Shown: in pieces, positions 1 through 12,315 of the stretch
Layout: the number at the start of each line of letters is the position of its first letter
How positions within the stretch are numbered: position 1 is the first letter of the stretch
Source: Tetrapyrgos nigripes
Lineage: Eukaryota > Basidiomycota > Agaricomycetes > Agaricales > Campanellaceae
Assembly: GCA_013368315.1 (NCBI GenBank)
Contig: JAACJM010000141.1
Location: forward strand, 1-64,000
Reading direction: 5' to 3'
Length of the DNA: 64,000 nt
Program-made: the position numbers and the translations under genes
Notes under the pieces: model-generated
What the model saw: the letters and a program-made list of their open reading frames with translations, nothing else
Database searches by the model: none
What the model was told of the DNA's origin: nothing

Positions 1-224
1 ACTTGAAGGCACAGACGTTGTTTGAGAATTCCGCATTGTATGGACCTGTGGGCTGGCTTATATGTTAGGGGGGGTCATAGTGGACATTTTGGCGCCCCGA
101 TCCAGCGGGGCGCTTGTCGTCTTGGTACCCATAGGTGGTCATAGATTTCGGGGTGTGGGTGAAAGCAAGTTTCAAGGATTTCTCAGGAGGAGCATGGATT
201 GGGGTTAGGGTTGGGGACTGAGTG
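1..224 (+). repeat. Repeat R, copy 1 (left part, cut by window edge)
   Basis: Nearly identical to 38004-38227 and to the matching part of the copy at 49773-50965. It contains a GC-rich stem-loop (GCGCCCCG ... CGGGGCGC, about 91-112) and a telomere-like GGGGTTAGGGTTGGGG tract at about 201-216. The repeat stops at the copia insertion point after GAGTG (220-224). Its continuation lies on the minus strand at 19996-19775 and 14768-14691, beyond the inverted half of copia. The repeat has no recognisable terminal repeats and I cannot classify it. Confidence 0.8.
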
Positions 225-496
225 TATTGTAGAAACTAATAGAATACCCTAGTATACTCTAGTATAGACAATTCCGAAGTACTTACCTTAGTAAGTACAC
301 TGTGGATCCTTGTGGATCCTTTCATCATACTTACTCATAGTATTATTCATATACGATCTTGTAGACACTTGTAGAATATTCTAGTAGTACTACATGTACA
401 TATAAAAGCTCGCTCAAGAGCCCAGTAGCTACATTATAAATACACATCCTTTCCTCTGCTCTTACTCGCCCTCTACTCCTCTCTTGTATTTCAACA
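225..496 (+). mobile_element. 5' LTR of Ty1/copia element
   Basis: 272-bp LTR starting TATTGTAGAAAC and ending TTTCAACA. It matches the inverted LTR at 19997-20268 with a single difference that I could see (T versus C in CAATTCC/CAACTCC), so the insertion is recent. TATA-like boxes lie at 401-408 (TATAAAAG) and about 435-442. GAGTG is found directly outside both LTRs, on the left at 220-224 and on the right as CACTC at 19992-19996, which is the target-site duplication. Confidence 0.92.
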
Positions 497-508
497 GGTT
501 ATGGGCCC
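497..508 (+). other. copia primer-binding site
   Basis: GGTTATGGGCCC starts immediately after the LTR. The same string follows the LTR of Drosophila copia, which primes from an internal (half) initiator-methionine tRNA rather than the tRNA 3' end. I infer the same priming mode here; the tRNA itself is not in the window. Confidence 0.7.
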
Positions 509-703
509 CGGCCCTAATTAAATAATTGCCGTATCATTGCTCTTCGTTACAGTCCATCGCGCACACACTCTTAACCACTCACCCCCATTCGGTTTTACCG
601 CATTCGTCCGCTTCCGTGCCACAGCCGTTTTTCGTAGTATTATTGCTACGCCGCATTAGTTGCAACCCCGTATTACGTCTAGAATCCACTCTACCACCTC
701 GTT

Positions 704-3526
704 ATGTCGGAATCCTCCAACTCGACCTACAAAATTGAGCCCTTGAAGGGTGGGGATAACTATCGAACGTGGAAAGTCAAAATGATCGATATCCTTACGG
801 ATTTAGATCTACTTGAATACGTCGATGGTTCCCGCGCAGAACCGGCAGACCAGTCCGCCAAGGAGGACTGGAAAAAGAAGGACCGAAAGGCCTTATCAAC
901 AATTCGTCTCCGCGTAGATGACTCATGTCTAATTTATGTGGAAGATTCTAAGACGTCAAAGGAAGCTTGGGACGCACTCAACGACATGTATGAAGCAAAG
1001 GGGCCAATTGCTATTGTGCTCCTACGCCGCAAAATGTTCACTGTGCGATGCGAGGAAGGGGGAGATATTGAGACGCACATTAAATTAATGCGCTCATATC
1101 AATCCCAAATGAACACACTTGGACAGAAGATAGAGAAGGCCGACTTCTCGATGCTTCTGCTGACATCACTCCCAGACTCGTGGGACTCGTTCATCTCCAC
1201 TTTTGGAAGTACCGACCTCGAAGACTCAAATAAAGTCATACAGCGCATTCTCCAGGAAGCATCGCGTCGAAATGAACGCTCCGCTAACTCTGATGCTGTC
1301 CTTACGAGTTCTTCGAAGCCGTCAGGAAAATCCAAATTCAATCCCCGAATCACCTGCTACTGCTGTGGCCGTCTCGGACACATAGCAGCAGAATGCCGAT
1401 GTCCAAAATGCCGAAATAAGAGCGGCAACTCCCAGACTAGTAATCAATCTCGCAATAACAGATCGTCACATGCCCATGTGGCTGAGGCACCCGATTCTGA
1501 TAGTGACAAAGAAGGCCCTACATATGTATTTGCTGCAGTAGATGCAGCCATCCCCACAGTCTCCCACACATCCGGTCTGAGCTCTGATGCCTGGCTTTTA
1601 GATACAGGCTGTACACGTCACGTAGTCCGCAATAAAGAGTATTTCGTCGATTATGTTGAAACCCCGGGTCATCAGCTCATTGGTCTTGGCATCTCGTCAG
1701 GATTAGGAACTGGAACAGTCAATTTGACTCTGACAGAAGGGAAGGAAACCACCCGCATTGCATTAAGCAATGCCATCCATTGCCCTACAGCACCATACAA
1801 TCTGATTTCAGTAGGCAAAATTTTATCCGCTGGAATCACACCCGTTTTCCGAGGCAAAAACCAACTTAATCTGGTAAATTCCCATGGCACTATTATTGGT
1901 CATGCAGTCAAAACTGCGGGTCTGTTCCCAATTGATGCCAGTGTGGATGAACCTACGCGTGCACACCCTGCAATTGCCGAGATTGATGCTAAAACTTGGG
2001 AGGAATGGCATCGCTTTTATGGCCATCTCAACATTGGATCATTAAAACTTCTGAAGGACAAGGGTATGGTTGCAGGCTTTCACGTCAAACCCAATAGCCC
2101 CACAAAATTCCAATGCATTCCATGTGTTCAATCAAAAAGCCACGAGACGCCGTTCCCTAAAGAAGCAAAGCGCCACTTCACTAAACCCGGACAAATAACG
2201 TTTTCGGATGTATGGGGACCAGCACAAACTACTGGAATCCACGGCGAAAAATATGCAATTACATTCACCGACGGATTCATGCGCCGCTCTATGGTATTTA
2301 CTACCAAAAATAAAGAGGGTGCCACAATTTTGGAATGTATCAAGCAGTACCGGGCATTTATCAAAAATCACACGGGTCATGATCTCAAAACTATGAGATT
2401 TGACAAAGGACGGGAATACCTTAACGAGAAAGTCTGTACATACCTAAAAGAGAATGGCATACAGCTGGAACTCACGGCAGGCTATTCGCCTTCCCAAAAT
2501 GGGGTCGCAGAACGTCTAAATCGCACGTTGGTCGAACACGCACGGGCCATGTTACTTACACACAACCTACCAAAGTTTTTATGGCCCGAAGCCCTAACAT
2601 ACGCTTGCTATTTAAAGAATAGATCCCCCACGCGTGCTCTCGATCACGTCATGAAGACTCCAGAGGAATTATTTTCCGGCAACAAACCCGATGTTTCGCA
2701 GCTCAAAGAATTTGGGAGCGAAATATATGTCCTTCAGCAAGATGGGAAGAACTCCAAACTGGATCCAAAGGCACGACCGTATATTTTTACGGGCCTTTCT
2801 GATGAATCACGCGGTTACAGGTTTTATAATCCTGTGGCACACAAAATCCAGACTTCCCGAAATGTCACCTTCGTTGAGAAGACCTCCAATCCAGACAGTG
2901 ATGATTACACTGTACCTCATCTAACTTCTACGCCTGCTCCTACGCAGCTCGAGGGGGAGAAAGACAATGTCGAGCAAGCTCCGGAGAATTCTGCCGAGAT
3001 TTCCACACCGTCTAAAATCCCAAAATGGAAGCTGTTGCCACCACGCGATAAATCTGCTCGCATCAGCCAAAATCAAAAAGAAAATCCTACCGACTTCCGG
3101 ATTCTAAATAATCCGCAAGCCCGTAGCAAGCCGAGTGGATGGCAACCCATGGTTCCCACATCCCCCGACAGTAATTCTGTCGCAAGTATTGCCTGTTTCT
3201 CGGATGAACTCCCAGATGAGCCACAAACTCTCCAAGAAGCCATGCGCAGGCCAGATTGGATGAAATGGAAAGAAGCTATGGATGAGGAAATTGCGATGAT
3301 CACTGGTCTGGGTACTTGGACGCTGGAAAACCTACCAAGCGACCGAAATATTATTGGCTGTCGTTGGGTTTACAAACTTAAACGTGACGCAGATGGGAAT
3401 GTGGCGCGTTACAAAGCCCGGCTTGTCGCAAAAGGCTATTCTCAGATCCCTGGGCTCGACTTTGATGAAGTCTATGCTCCTGTAATTCGCCTCGAAACTT
3501 TCCGAGTTCTTCTTGCCATTGCCGCC
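704..3526 (+). CDS. copia Gag-Pol, 5' half (Gag, protease, integrase, start of RT)
   Basis: Retrotransposon polyprotein that packages RNA, cleaves itself, integrates and reverse-transcribes. Visible domains in order: UBN2-type Gag (YRTWKVKM near residue 20); CCHC zinc knuckle CYCCGRLGHIAAEC (about 223-236); aspartic protease WLLDTGCTRH (DTG, about 298); GAG-pre-integrase (EWHRFYGHL); integrase core with D, D and E in FSDVWGP, MRFDKGREY and GYSPSQNGVAERLNR; and the RT N-terminus CRWVYKLKRDADG ... FRVLLAIAA. Copia-type similarity ends exactly at 3526. The open frame runs on to 3631, but that tail is MULE terminal DNA. The rest of RT and RNase H is on the minus strand at 20276-21517, so no intact polyprotein can be made. 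The frame is otherwise undamaged, in line with a young insertion. Confidence 0.93.
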
Positions 3527-3899
3527 GGTATGTGGAATTCTGCGTGCCGTGCCTGCGTGCCTGCGTGCCAGTACCTGCGTGCCTGCGTGTCACTCGTATA
3601 TAAGTACCATGTATTTAAGTTTTGTAGATGAGCACAATTTCACTTCTTTTGCAGGACATGAACGTTTAGTAATGTTTATTCTTCGATTTCGGATGGGAAT
3701 ACAGTGTTATGTATAGCTCACTACCATCAATAATGCCTCCAAGGGCTCATTTCGGCCTAAATTTTATCTCAATAATGTATCTTGAGCCTAGTATCATCAA
3801 CTATGAGTACTACACCTTGATTTTCAATCCAAGATGAGCTTTTCAAGTCGATTCCTGTGTTCAAAAACTGACACGCAGGCCTGTCGACATACACTCCGA

Positions 3900-4025
3900 G
3901 CCATCGGATGACACGCAGATCGATCGGGTGGCACGCAGATCGATCGGGCCGGCACGCAGATCGATCGGGCCGGCACGCAGGTCACATATACCTGCGTGCC
4001 ACCTGCGTGCCATCTGCGTGCCAGT
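3900..4025. repeat. MULE-1 subterminal repeats
   Basis: Three successive copies of GGCACGCAGATCGATCGGG, with further GGCACGCAG/CTGCGTGCC units in both orientations. MULE-2 has diverged counterparts (CACGCAGATCTATCGGGG at about 22122). Repeated subterminal motifs of this kind are usual transposase binding sites in Mutator and hAT elements; that role is inferred here. Confidence 0.7.
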
Positions 4026-4734
4026 CCCCAACGCGTCGAAAATAATATTTGCGCCATAATAGATAGAATTATAATATGTGCCACTTGCGTTCCAGCTCCA
4101 GAGTTATCAAAACTGATACTTGGGCAGTATAAGGACAATACATGACCCGTTTACCGGTGTGTAGAATTGTGCGGGTCACCCCTGCGGGTCGGCGGGTCAG
4201 TGGCTGTGTATGTGCGTGCCGCCGAAATATCGGTTCGAATCCTCCTCCACTACGTAGAAATGCACTCTGAAGGATATCTCAATGAAAAATCCTCTATTTA
4301 AGTAGTCTGATGTACTTTCTGAGTCTCTTAGACAATGTCGTTAGCAAACACTATTAATACATACTCTTTTTCAATTTCGATCGGGCTAATCCCTGCTTGT
4401 CAAAACATATAAATGGTAGATATGTATATGTGAATATGAGAAGATGAATAGTATAAGTATGAAGGCCTGTATCTACTCTTACAAGTTCGAATTTTGTACA
4501 TGTATGACTCGGAAAGTGGCACGCACACCGAGAACTGACCCGCAGATATATCGGGGCGGCCCGCACATATGACATCATTGCGGGCCAGGTGCGGGTCAGG
4601 TGCGGACCAGCCAATACCCGACGCATCGGAAATTATCAGCAAGCTTCATCGATCAGTTTCTTTCATCCTTTTCACTCTCTCTCGGCTTTGTCTTCCTATC
4701 GCAAATCAGTTCTCAAACAAGTTACATACTATCT

Positions 4735-5712
4735 ATGAATATTGGCCGGACGCCCTAGATTGGACAGCATGTCTATGTTGTCAAGGGTAGCGAGAAGGGA
4801 TACAGAGGTATTGTTCGCGACGTTCGACCGTTTCCAAATTACAGTGGCTTGCAACTTCGTGTTGAGCTTCAGAAATTTGGCACCCAGGTCTGTCCGAGCA
4901 TCAACTTGGACTATGATCATGTCCGTCATGTCGAGTAAGTGTGCACTCTATGTGATGTTTGTGTAACTTATCATTCTTTCAGTCATTTTCAGCCACTAGA
5001 CGACGTTGAGCCGCTAGGGCACTATCACACAGGATATTCACTACGGCCTGATTATTGTTGTATGCCTCTGAATGCTGGCCTGCTCCAGTCAATGTTCCAC
5101 GGAGTACTACACCCATTCCTTCAGACGTTGACAGCCTTGATACTGCCACTGCTCCATGGACTCCTGACCAATATGACTCTCAACATGAAATCACTGTGAG
5201 TACTTACTCTATTATGTTTTATGTTATTCTCAAAGCATTTCTACAAGCACTGGATTCTCAATCCACGTCTAAATGGGTTGACTTTGGAAGTCAGCTTATT
5301 GGAGCCGAAAATGAAGGCCTGGGTTCACGTATCAGATGGTGTTATTTTCAACACGCGCCCACCTCGTCTTGGTGTTGCACCAGCCAATATCTGTGGTCCA
5401 CTTCAATGGCCTTCTGCCCGTACTGAGCATGGACTTATGGTCATCATTGTTGGTGGACACACAGGTTTGCTTGTTCGACAAGTGTACTATTGTGTTGTTG
5501 GTGGAGAGTCTCATTTTATTGTTCGTGGTGTTGAGTTCACTGGAAGTGACAGGCAGGAGAGAATGACAAATATTCAGCTGGTGCTTCATCCCAGCTGGTT
5601 GATACGTGTCATGGAATCCAAGGCAGATAAGGAGAAGGGAAAGAAGCTTTTTGAGGAAGTCCGAAAGGAAGCTCGTAGACGAAAACCAGTATATTTACAG
5701 CAACTTATTTAG
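4735..5712 (+). pseudogene. MULE-1 KOW-motif protein gene, inactivated
   Basis: Same three-exon gene as the KOW gene of MULE-2 (22398-23352). After ATG at 4735 the eighth codon is TAG (4756-4758), where MULE-2 has TGG (Trp). Exon 1 then reads HVYVVKGSEKGYRGIVRDV, a KOW motif, and ends at a GTAAGT donor near 4935. In exon 2, 19 nt present in MULE-2 are missing near 5066, shifting the frame. Exon 3 (from about 5238) is open to 5712 and ends in KEARRRKPVYLQQLI. This gives the full-length C-terminus that MULE-2 has lost. The first stop plus the frameshift make this copy non-functional unless it is read from internal starts. Confidence 0.75.
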
Positions 5713-6100
5713 CTTGCCCGGTTAATTCCATTTCCCACAAATAGTTAATTTACAGCTATCCAAACCAGTATAAGTACTATACTATTTCATTCAATTTGTG
5801 AGTCTAGTCGAGATGCAACCCAGATACTGCATTTGCAACATAATTATTGTTAAGCACCCTGACTGCAATATTATCTTCCATCATCTCAGAGGATAATCAT
5901 CCATACTTATTGCTAATACTTATCTCCACTGACCAACCCACACATTGACTCATATACTGTTACTTGCCTTGTTGCCTGACATGGACACTGACTCTTATTC
6001 TTGGTGTCTTAGATGTAAAATATCACTTTAAATAGCAGAATACTTCATTACAATATTGTTTTTTTTGTAATTTAGAGCTTGGAAACCTGTAATAGGACCT

Positions 6101-9100
6101 TTAATCATTGTTGATTTCTTCCCAATAGTATGATCCTTTTCCCCATTTAAACATTTGGGTATTTTCCCCTCTTTGCATCTTTGGAGGATGTGATTTAACA
6201 TCTAAGTTTGCCTGCAGTCTTTTGCTTCTCCTTGTATCCAGTAGGTTTGGTTGTCTGAAAAAATCAGGGCATTTAATTTGGAGGTGAACATAAAATTGAA
6301 ATGTGATCTTACACATTAAATTGGCTCATTTCAGCTTCTTGCAATGGTGGAACTCTAATAGCATAATCAAGAAAAGTGCTCATTATCTCTGCATTTACCA
6401 GAGGCAGCATTTTGGGGAGCAGAATGTCTGCAATCTGATCTGGTTGACAACCTCCTACCACCACAAGAAGAGTAATTCCAATGATGTAGACACCACTTAG
6501 TATCAGATCTTGATGACTAGAGTGATACTTCAGAGAAAAATCCATGTCAAAAAATAATGTATACACAGAGTCAAAGAACTTACATGGGATACAACCTTCC
6601 ATTTAGAAAAAGCAGGATAAAAATCATGGACAGTTTTGGATCCATAATTGATCCAAGACCTCATTATCTAAAATTAATTGAGTCTATTGTTTCAAATGAG
6701 AAAAAGTTCCAGATACTTACTTTGAGGATGTCACGATAAGGGCACTCTCTCCATGATGAAAATGTAACACTATCATCCATGGATGATGTAGTGTATACCT
6801 GGATTTTATGTGCCATGAGGTCTGCAATACCTAGAATCCAATGGTCATGTGAAAACATTGGAAGCACAATAAGTTTCGGATGTCGATCAGCCCATAGCTA
6901 AATGAATTTAATCAGTGATATTTCCCATAATTATGACAAAGAATATTACACCGCAGCTTTCAGCCATTTGATAAAACATTTTCTGCTGATCCTCTGGTTC
7001 TAATGAACTTGATTCTTTCCTTTTGTCCTTGTCTATCCCTGGCAAGATATAAACTCCCCGTCTTCTGGTCTCTTCGTGATAGATTGAAAAGTATTCATCC
7101 ATAATGCGAGAGCCCACTTGACCACTTCTGAGATTCTCAATATCATGTTCCTCAAGTTTTATGTTAGGTAGGAGAAAATTTGCCCCAAGTTCCATGTCCT
7201 GAGTGAATGCTTTGACCTGTATGTACTAAGTTAGTGAGTCTATTAATCAATCAATATGCAAATTGACCTCATCTTGCCACAATGTTTCCATTGTTTTGAA
7301 ATCATGTCTGACACCTGATCGAAATTTGAAGTCCTCTACTAGCTCCTGTTCAACAATATTTCTCAAAAATGTGGCTTTGAATTCAAAAAGAATCATATAC
7401 ATACCTCCAAGTCATCATTGTCACCCTCTTCAGCAGACTCAACAGCTTGCACATCTGCATTACTCTCAGCCTCCTCAGCAGCTTCCACACCAACTCCATC
7501 TGATGTCTCTTCTCCAGCTACATCACTCTCAGTCTCCTCAGCAGCTTCCACACCAGCTCCATCTGATGTCTCTTCTCCAGCTACGACACTCTTGGCAGTC
7601 TCAAATTCTCTTGAAGTTGTTGATCTACTCCATTTTCCTCGCTCCTCTGCTGACAATTCTTTATAGTTTGGAAGAATAATAGTAGGAGTGCTTTTCCCCT
7701 CCAGCAATACACCCAGATATTTGTGTGCGTGCTCATGTTGCTTCTCCTCAAATTTTATCTGAGCCTCCCTACCACCTTTCAACACATATAAACAAGTCCA
7801 AGTTGAATATCCAGCCCTACAAGCCGGCTCAGGTCCAAACATCAGCCTTTGAGCACCTTCCCGTTGGTGCTGGCTATATCCATGATGAAGCATTCCATCA
7901 TAGGCAAAAACAGCAGAGGGACCACGGGCAGTTGGAATCAGGTTATGGCAGAGAAAATGACCACCATTGCTAAATCCACGTCCAACTAGCTCATAAACAA
8001 TTCCATGCAAGTTTCCATCAGAGAGAGTGAGAGGATGGATTGTCTTGGGAAAATCCCACTGGGGTCTTGCTGACTGTGTCTCTACTTGAGGCTCCAGAAG
8101 AAGAAATATGGGAATGGAAGTCCAAAATTCCATCTCCACTGGCTTTCCTCCACAAAAGGCAATTGGCTCATCATCAACTGCTCCCTGTCTCCAAGACATG
8201 GGATTTGGTTCCCTCTTCATAGCCCTTTTAATTTGTGTGCGTTCCTGTAGCCAATTTTTGACTGATCCTTGGTAGTATGTGAATTTGTTTGGGTGCATTT
8301 CACTGATAGGAATATATGGAACTCGTGGGTTTTCCAGCCTGTAATGAGTCGAATCAGCTGTTGAGCATTTCCATACTGTTTGTTTGACAGGAGCAAAGAA
8401 GCGATGATAGAGTGGTGAACTGGATAGCAGCTGATCAAACCAATCCTAAATTAGATATCCACTGTAGTTAGCCAACATGATCCCAAAGTTCATTGAGGCC
8501 ACATACCCAACCTGGCTGAAAGTTGTACTTTGGAAAAGGCAAGACTTTTTCTTCATCAAGATAGTCCCGAAATCGATCACGTAATGCAGCAAGTCCAATG
8601 ACTCCAGTACCACTTTTGGAGCCTGGGAATGTGGACAATGGCCAGCCCCTGCGTGCTTTCAGCAGTTTGAATAGAGGGAAAAGACGAGAGCGTGTACTTG
8701 ATTCCAGCTCTGCACCAGCAATTTCTGCAAAGCCATCCCACGAGCTATAATGAAGAAAAGCACATTGAAGCATTTCAACTGTGGTGTCAAGCCAACAGGA
8801 GTTGTTGTTCCAGGGAAAGCCAGCCAGCTCCTTGGTACTCTTGAGATTGATACCAGAAAGGACTGGAGTGGAAATGTTACGAGCTTTGGATGGAGAGGTG
8901 ATTTTGTTGTATGTGATGCTGTTTGTGTGCTTGCTTGTAGGCAAAGTCGAATTATCATGATCTGTGTCGTCTGCGAAAGCAACCTGGTGTGACTGTTTTG
9001 CACGATGGAAATCAGCCCTGGTATCAGGGCCTCGGCCTTCCTTGATATTGGAACGGTTGCGCTTGAAGGGTGATGGCAGAGGCTTTGGTGGTGTGAAATA

Positions 9101-11974
9101 CGAAGTAATTGATTGTTGATGATGAGATTTGCCAAGGCCTTTTCCTGTTCCATAACGTATAGGTGCACCCACTATATTGGAAAATCTGAATTTGCGTCAA
9201 ATTTTATCAATTTGCAAAAGACTCACCAGAGGCCACATCATGAAGATTATGATGATACTTCTCAACCATAACCAAACCCTCAAATCCATCAACAATGTCT
9301 TGACCTTTGCCAGCAATCTCATAGATCTTAGGGTGCATAGCTTCCTCTGGATTGGTAGTACTAGGAAGTCTGGACACCAGCTCTGGATCCATTGTCCGGC
9401 ACACTGGAAAGATCATGGAGGCATGCTCTGGTTCCAACCACCAATTAAGCCAAGGTGCAGTGTCAGGCCATTTGTTCTGAAGCTGAGAAATAGTGTCATG
9501 GAACTCGGCAGCATCATTGGTGGTTCTGAGCATCCGACACAATGTCTTGAATGCAGCCTCGGTTTCTGGTGGAACAACCTCTCCAATCCTTGCTGCTCGA
9601 GTGACTGACTTGTCATAGTGATACTCGCATCCCTTCAATAATCCATTTGCCACTTCCTCCAACTCCTCAGGGCTGCGTTTACCACCCTCAACCTGGCCCA
9701 GAAACTCCTTGAAAGCCTCATTGAAACCACGCCGCTGTGCATCACTAAAGTCTACCACCTATTTAAACAGAGTTAATCAGTGGATATGTGACCAAATGGA
9801 AATTTATTTACCATTGCAAACATTTCATCCTGGATCTCGATGCCCTTAGATAAAGCTGCCGCTGCAATGCTTTCAAAGACTGCAATGAAGTGATACTGGT
9901 AATGCTTGGCAGTGGCACCGTCCGAGAAGCTGAACATTCCAGGCACCCACATGTGAATGACAGGAGAGAAAGCAGTTGTGACAATAAGGATGGCATTTGG
10001 TGCAGACCAGAATTTATGTGCCCCATCAGTCAGCAATCCTTCCACTGGCACAATGATATCTTTGAGTTCGGCTTTGGGCAAAAGCTGGTCCTGCATCCAC
10101 ACGGTGTTGAAAGCAATGACGGTGATGGTATCAAAGCCAACTGTGCTGATATGGACATTGACATACCCCTCATGCCTTTGCTTCCAATGATTGAATTGTG
10201 CCAAAAAGGTGTGACCATTTTCCGATTTGTGAGCATCACGAATTTTTCGCAAGCGATATCGCCAGGAATCAGGATTGTTAGCTGCTTGGGCAAGAGCTGC
10301 AGCACCAGGCTGATGACCAGTAGCAGTTTTGGGTCCAACCAGAAGTTGAATCAGTTTCTTGCTGTAGTGTGTGTTGACAAGCTCTGTGACATTGGCCTCC
10401 TCCTTGGCAGTGAAATGAAGAACAGTAGGCAACTGTGAATGGCTGTGTGGCTCAGAGCCATTGATGTATCGGTACTTCTGAGTGGTGTGATCATCACCGA
10501 TACGGGAATAAGTGATCAAATATGCCACAGCAGGGCACGAAACATGGTCGAAATCTGAGCCACAGACACATTTCCCACCAAGCTGGCGATCAATTGGCGT
10601 GCTGGTCTGTGGGCGAACAATATTGCCACATTGGGGATCTTGGCAACGAAAAACACCATAGCACCTCCTAACAGTCTCCCGGCCACCAGCTATTGAAGGC
10701 GACTCATAGTTGCCTTTGCGATTACTTCCGCTATTGGTCCGCATGGGCCACTGTACGGCCAGATTCTTGGTGGTCAGAAACTGGGTGTGATCAAGGTCTA
10801 GTGCAAAGGGACCATTTGGCCAGCCATTCCATGTCAAACGACCATCCTCTAGAGATGTGAATGTAATACCAGCATCACGTGCATTGCGGCACTGAGCTGC
10901 TGGCTGAGGAGACATTGGTACAAATGGTGTGAGTTTGGCTGGCCAGGTGAGATCAATGTTGGCCCAAGTGAATTTGGGTGGTTCCTTGACATTGTTTTGG
11001 ACCACTGGTTGTGGTTGATTATTGACTGGATGAGGAGGTTGAGTTTGACCTGTATAGAACAATATTAGATTTTTGACTAGCCATACAGACTACTATGCAT
11101 ACCTTGTCCAGGCTTGGTCACTTGGGTCTCTGCCATGGTGGAGATTCTGGTCTTATCTGGTGCAGCTACATATGTACACCAGTCAGGAAATACATGGGCT
11201 ATTATTTGAAGATGGACACATACATATATTAGCTAGTGCTTTTTGTGCTTTTGGAATCATTGGAACAGCAGAGTGGTCATTGGCTTTTGAAACAAGCCCA
11301 GGTTCTACAAGGAGTACCAAATTAAGTTTCTCTGTTTTTTTTATGTATGCATTAGCACGAACCTGCCACAGGCTGCAAAAATGCAGACACAGATCCTGGA
11401 GCCACCAAAGCATTCTGTGGAGTATATGTGCTATTGGATGACTGTAGAAAACCTGCAAAAGTACTTAATTTAGTGGATATGTGTCAAGTTTAATTGGGTT
11501 TCATACCACTGCGATAGAGCTGAAGCTGAATCACATCAGTGTTAAAGGCATCCAATGATAATTTCATTGGTTCTGCAGTTGGTTGATCCACTTTTATGGA
11601 TGCATGTGCAACTTGAGATGGAATCATGTCAAAAGCAATGAGCTTGCCTGAATGAAAAAGATTGAGATTTTATCTGGGTTAACAGTCTTATCAGGGACAT
11701 ACCATTCTCATAGACAGGGATTTTTTGGAAAGCAGTCTGCTTGTTCTGGCAATCAATGTCTTGATGAAGTCAGTACTACTCTTCAGTTACAGATCTATAA
11801 TTACTATAATGATAAGCACCATTTTGCCAGTCTTGAGAAATGTTTTCAGTATTTCCAGATGGTTCTGATAATTAACTTGTTAGTGAATGGGCAAAGCTGA
11901 TGATTACATGGAACATTTGTACCTTTACTGGACCCAGAATTGGGCAGGGGATTTAACAGATGCTTCAAATCCAT
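6101..11974 (-). CDS. MULE-1 transposase fused to USP-like and Ulp1-like protease domains
   Basis: One multi-exon gene, inferred from clean GT-AG junctions (about 1,500 residues; exon ends approximate). From the N-terminus: conserved exon with KIPVYENG and DVIQLQLY (11770-11500); FTWANIDLTWPAKLTPFVP; GCM/WRKY-like Cys/His zinc-binding segment (about 10540-10690, VFRCQDPQC and CVCGSDFDHVSC); MULE DDE core with DGAHKFW (about 10008-10035), VVDFSDAQR after an intron (about 9735-9760), CEYHYDKSVTR, and STTNPEEAMH (about 9340-9365). An intron then joins DVAS to GAPIRYG. Next come a PIP-box-like QQSITSYF (9095-9118), a C19-type Cys box NNNSCWLDT (about 8785-8815) and a His box GGHFLCHNL with AYDGM (about 7900-7970). 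An Ulp1-like stretch follows (SGQVGSRIMDEYF, then HDHWILGIAD, 6720-7180). A basic tail TRRSKRLQ ... GKGSYYWEEI ends at 6101. The Ulp1 nucleophile Cys is not clear by eye. No stop breaks the transposase or C19 part. Confidence 0.72.
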
Positions 11975-12315
11975 ATTCCCTAATAGACAGAGCCCTATTG
12001 AAAGGTACAGGTAGAGCATTCACTAAGTGCTGTGATACAGTGGATATATTCTAACTACTTCACTTACAGAGGGACAGGGAGAGGAAGAATGAATGAAAGG
12101 GCAAGCGAAACGCATATGCCCGCCTTACATATTGCCTGACCTGGCCATCAATTTGGACGCTTACCAGATTAAAAGGCCCGATCTTGCAGCTGCGGCCCCG
12201 AAAGTCAAACGAAAATCAATTCGATTTGATTATAAGTCGAGATTTCTCGAGGTTCTTCCTCACTTCTAGATATATGTACTAGTAAACTAAACCTCGTTAC
12301 AAAAGTATTTACATA

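Noticed and set aside
1..224. Repeat R as the LTR of the copia element
   Set aside because: The copia LTR starts cleanly at 225; R recurs elsewhere without copia and lacks direct duplication at the element's other end.
3527..3631. C-terminal extension of the copia frame (GMWNSACRACVPA...)
   Set aside because: Translated MULE inverted-repeat DNA, not copia protein.
4232..4246. GGTTCGAATCC, a tRNA B-box-like string in the MULE-1 arm
   Set aside because: The flanking bases do not pair as a five-base T stem and no acceptor, D or anticodon arm can be drawn, so no tRNA is called.
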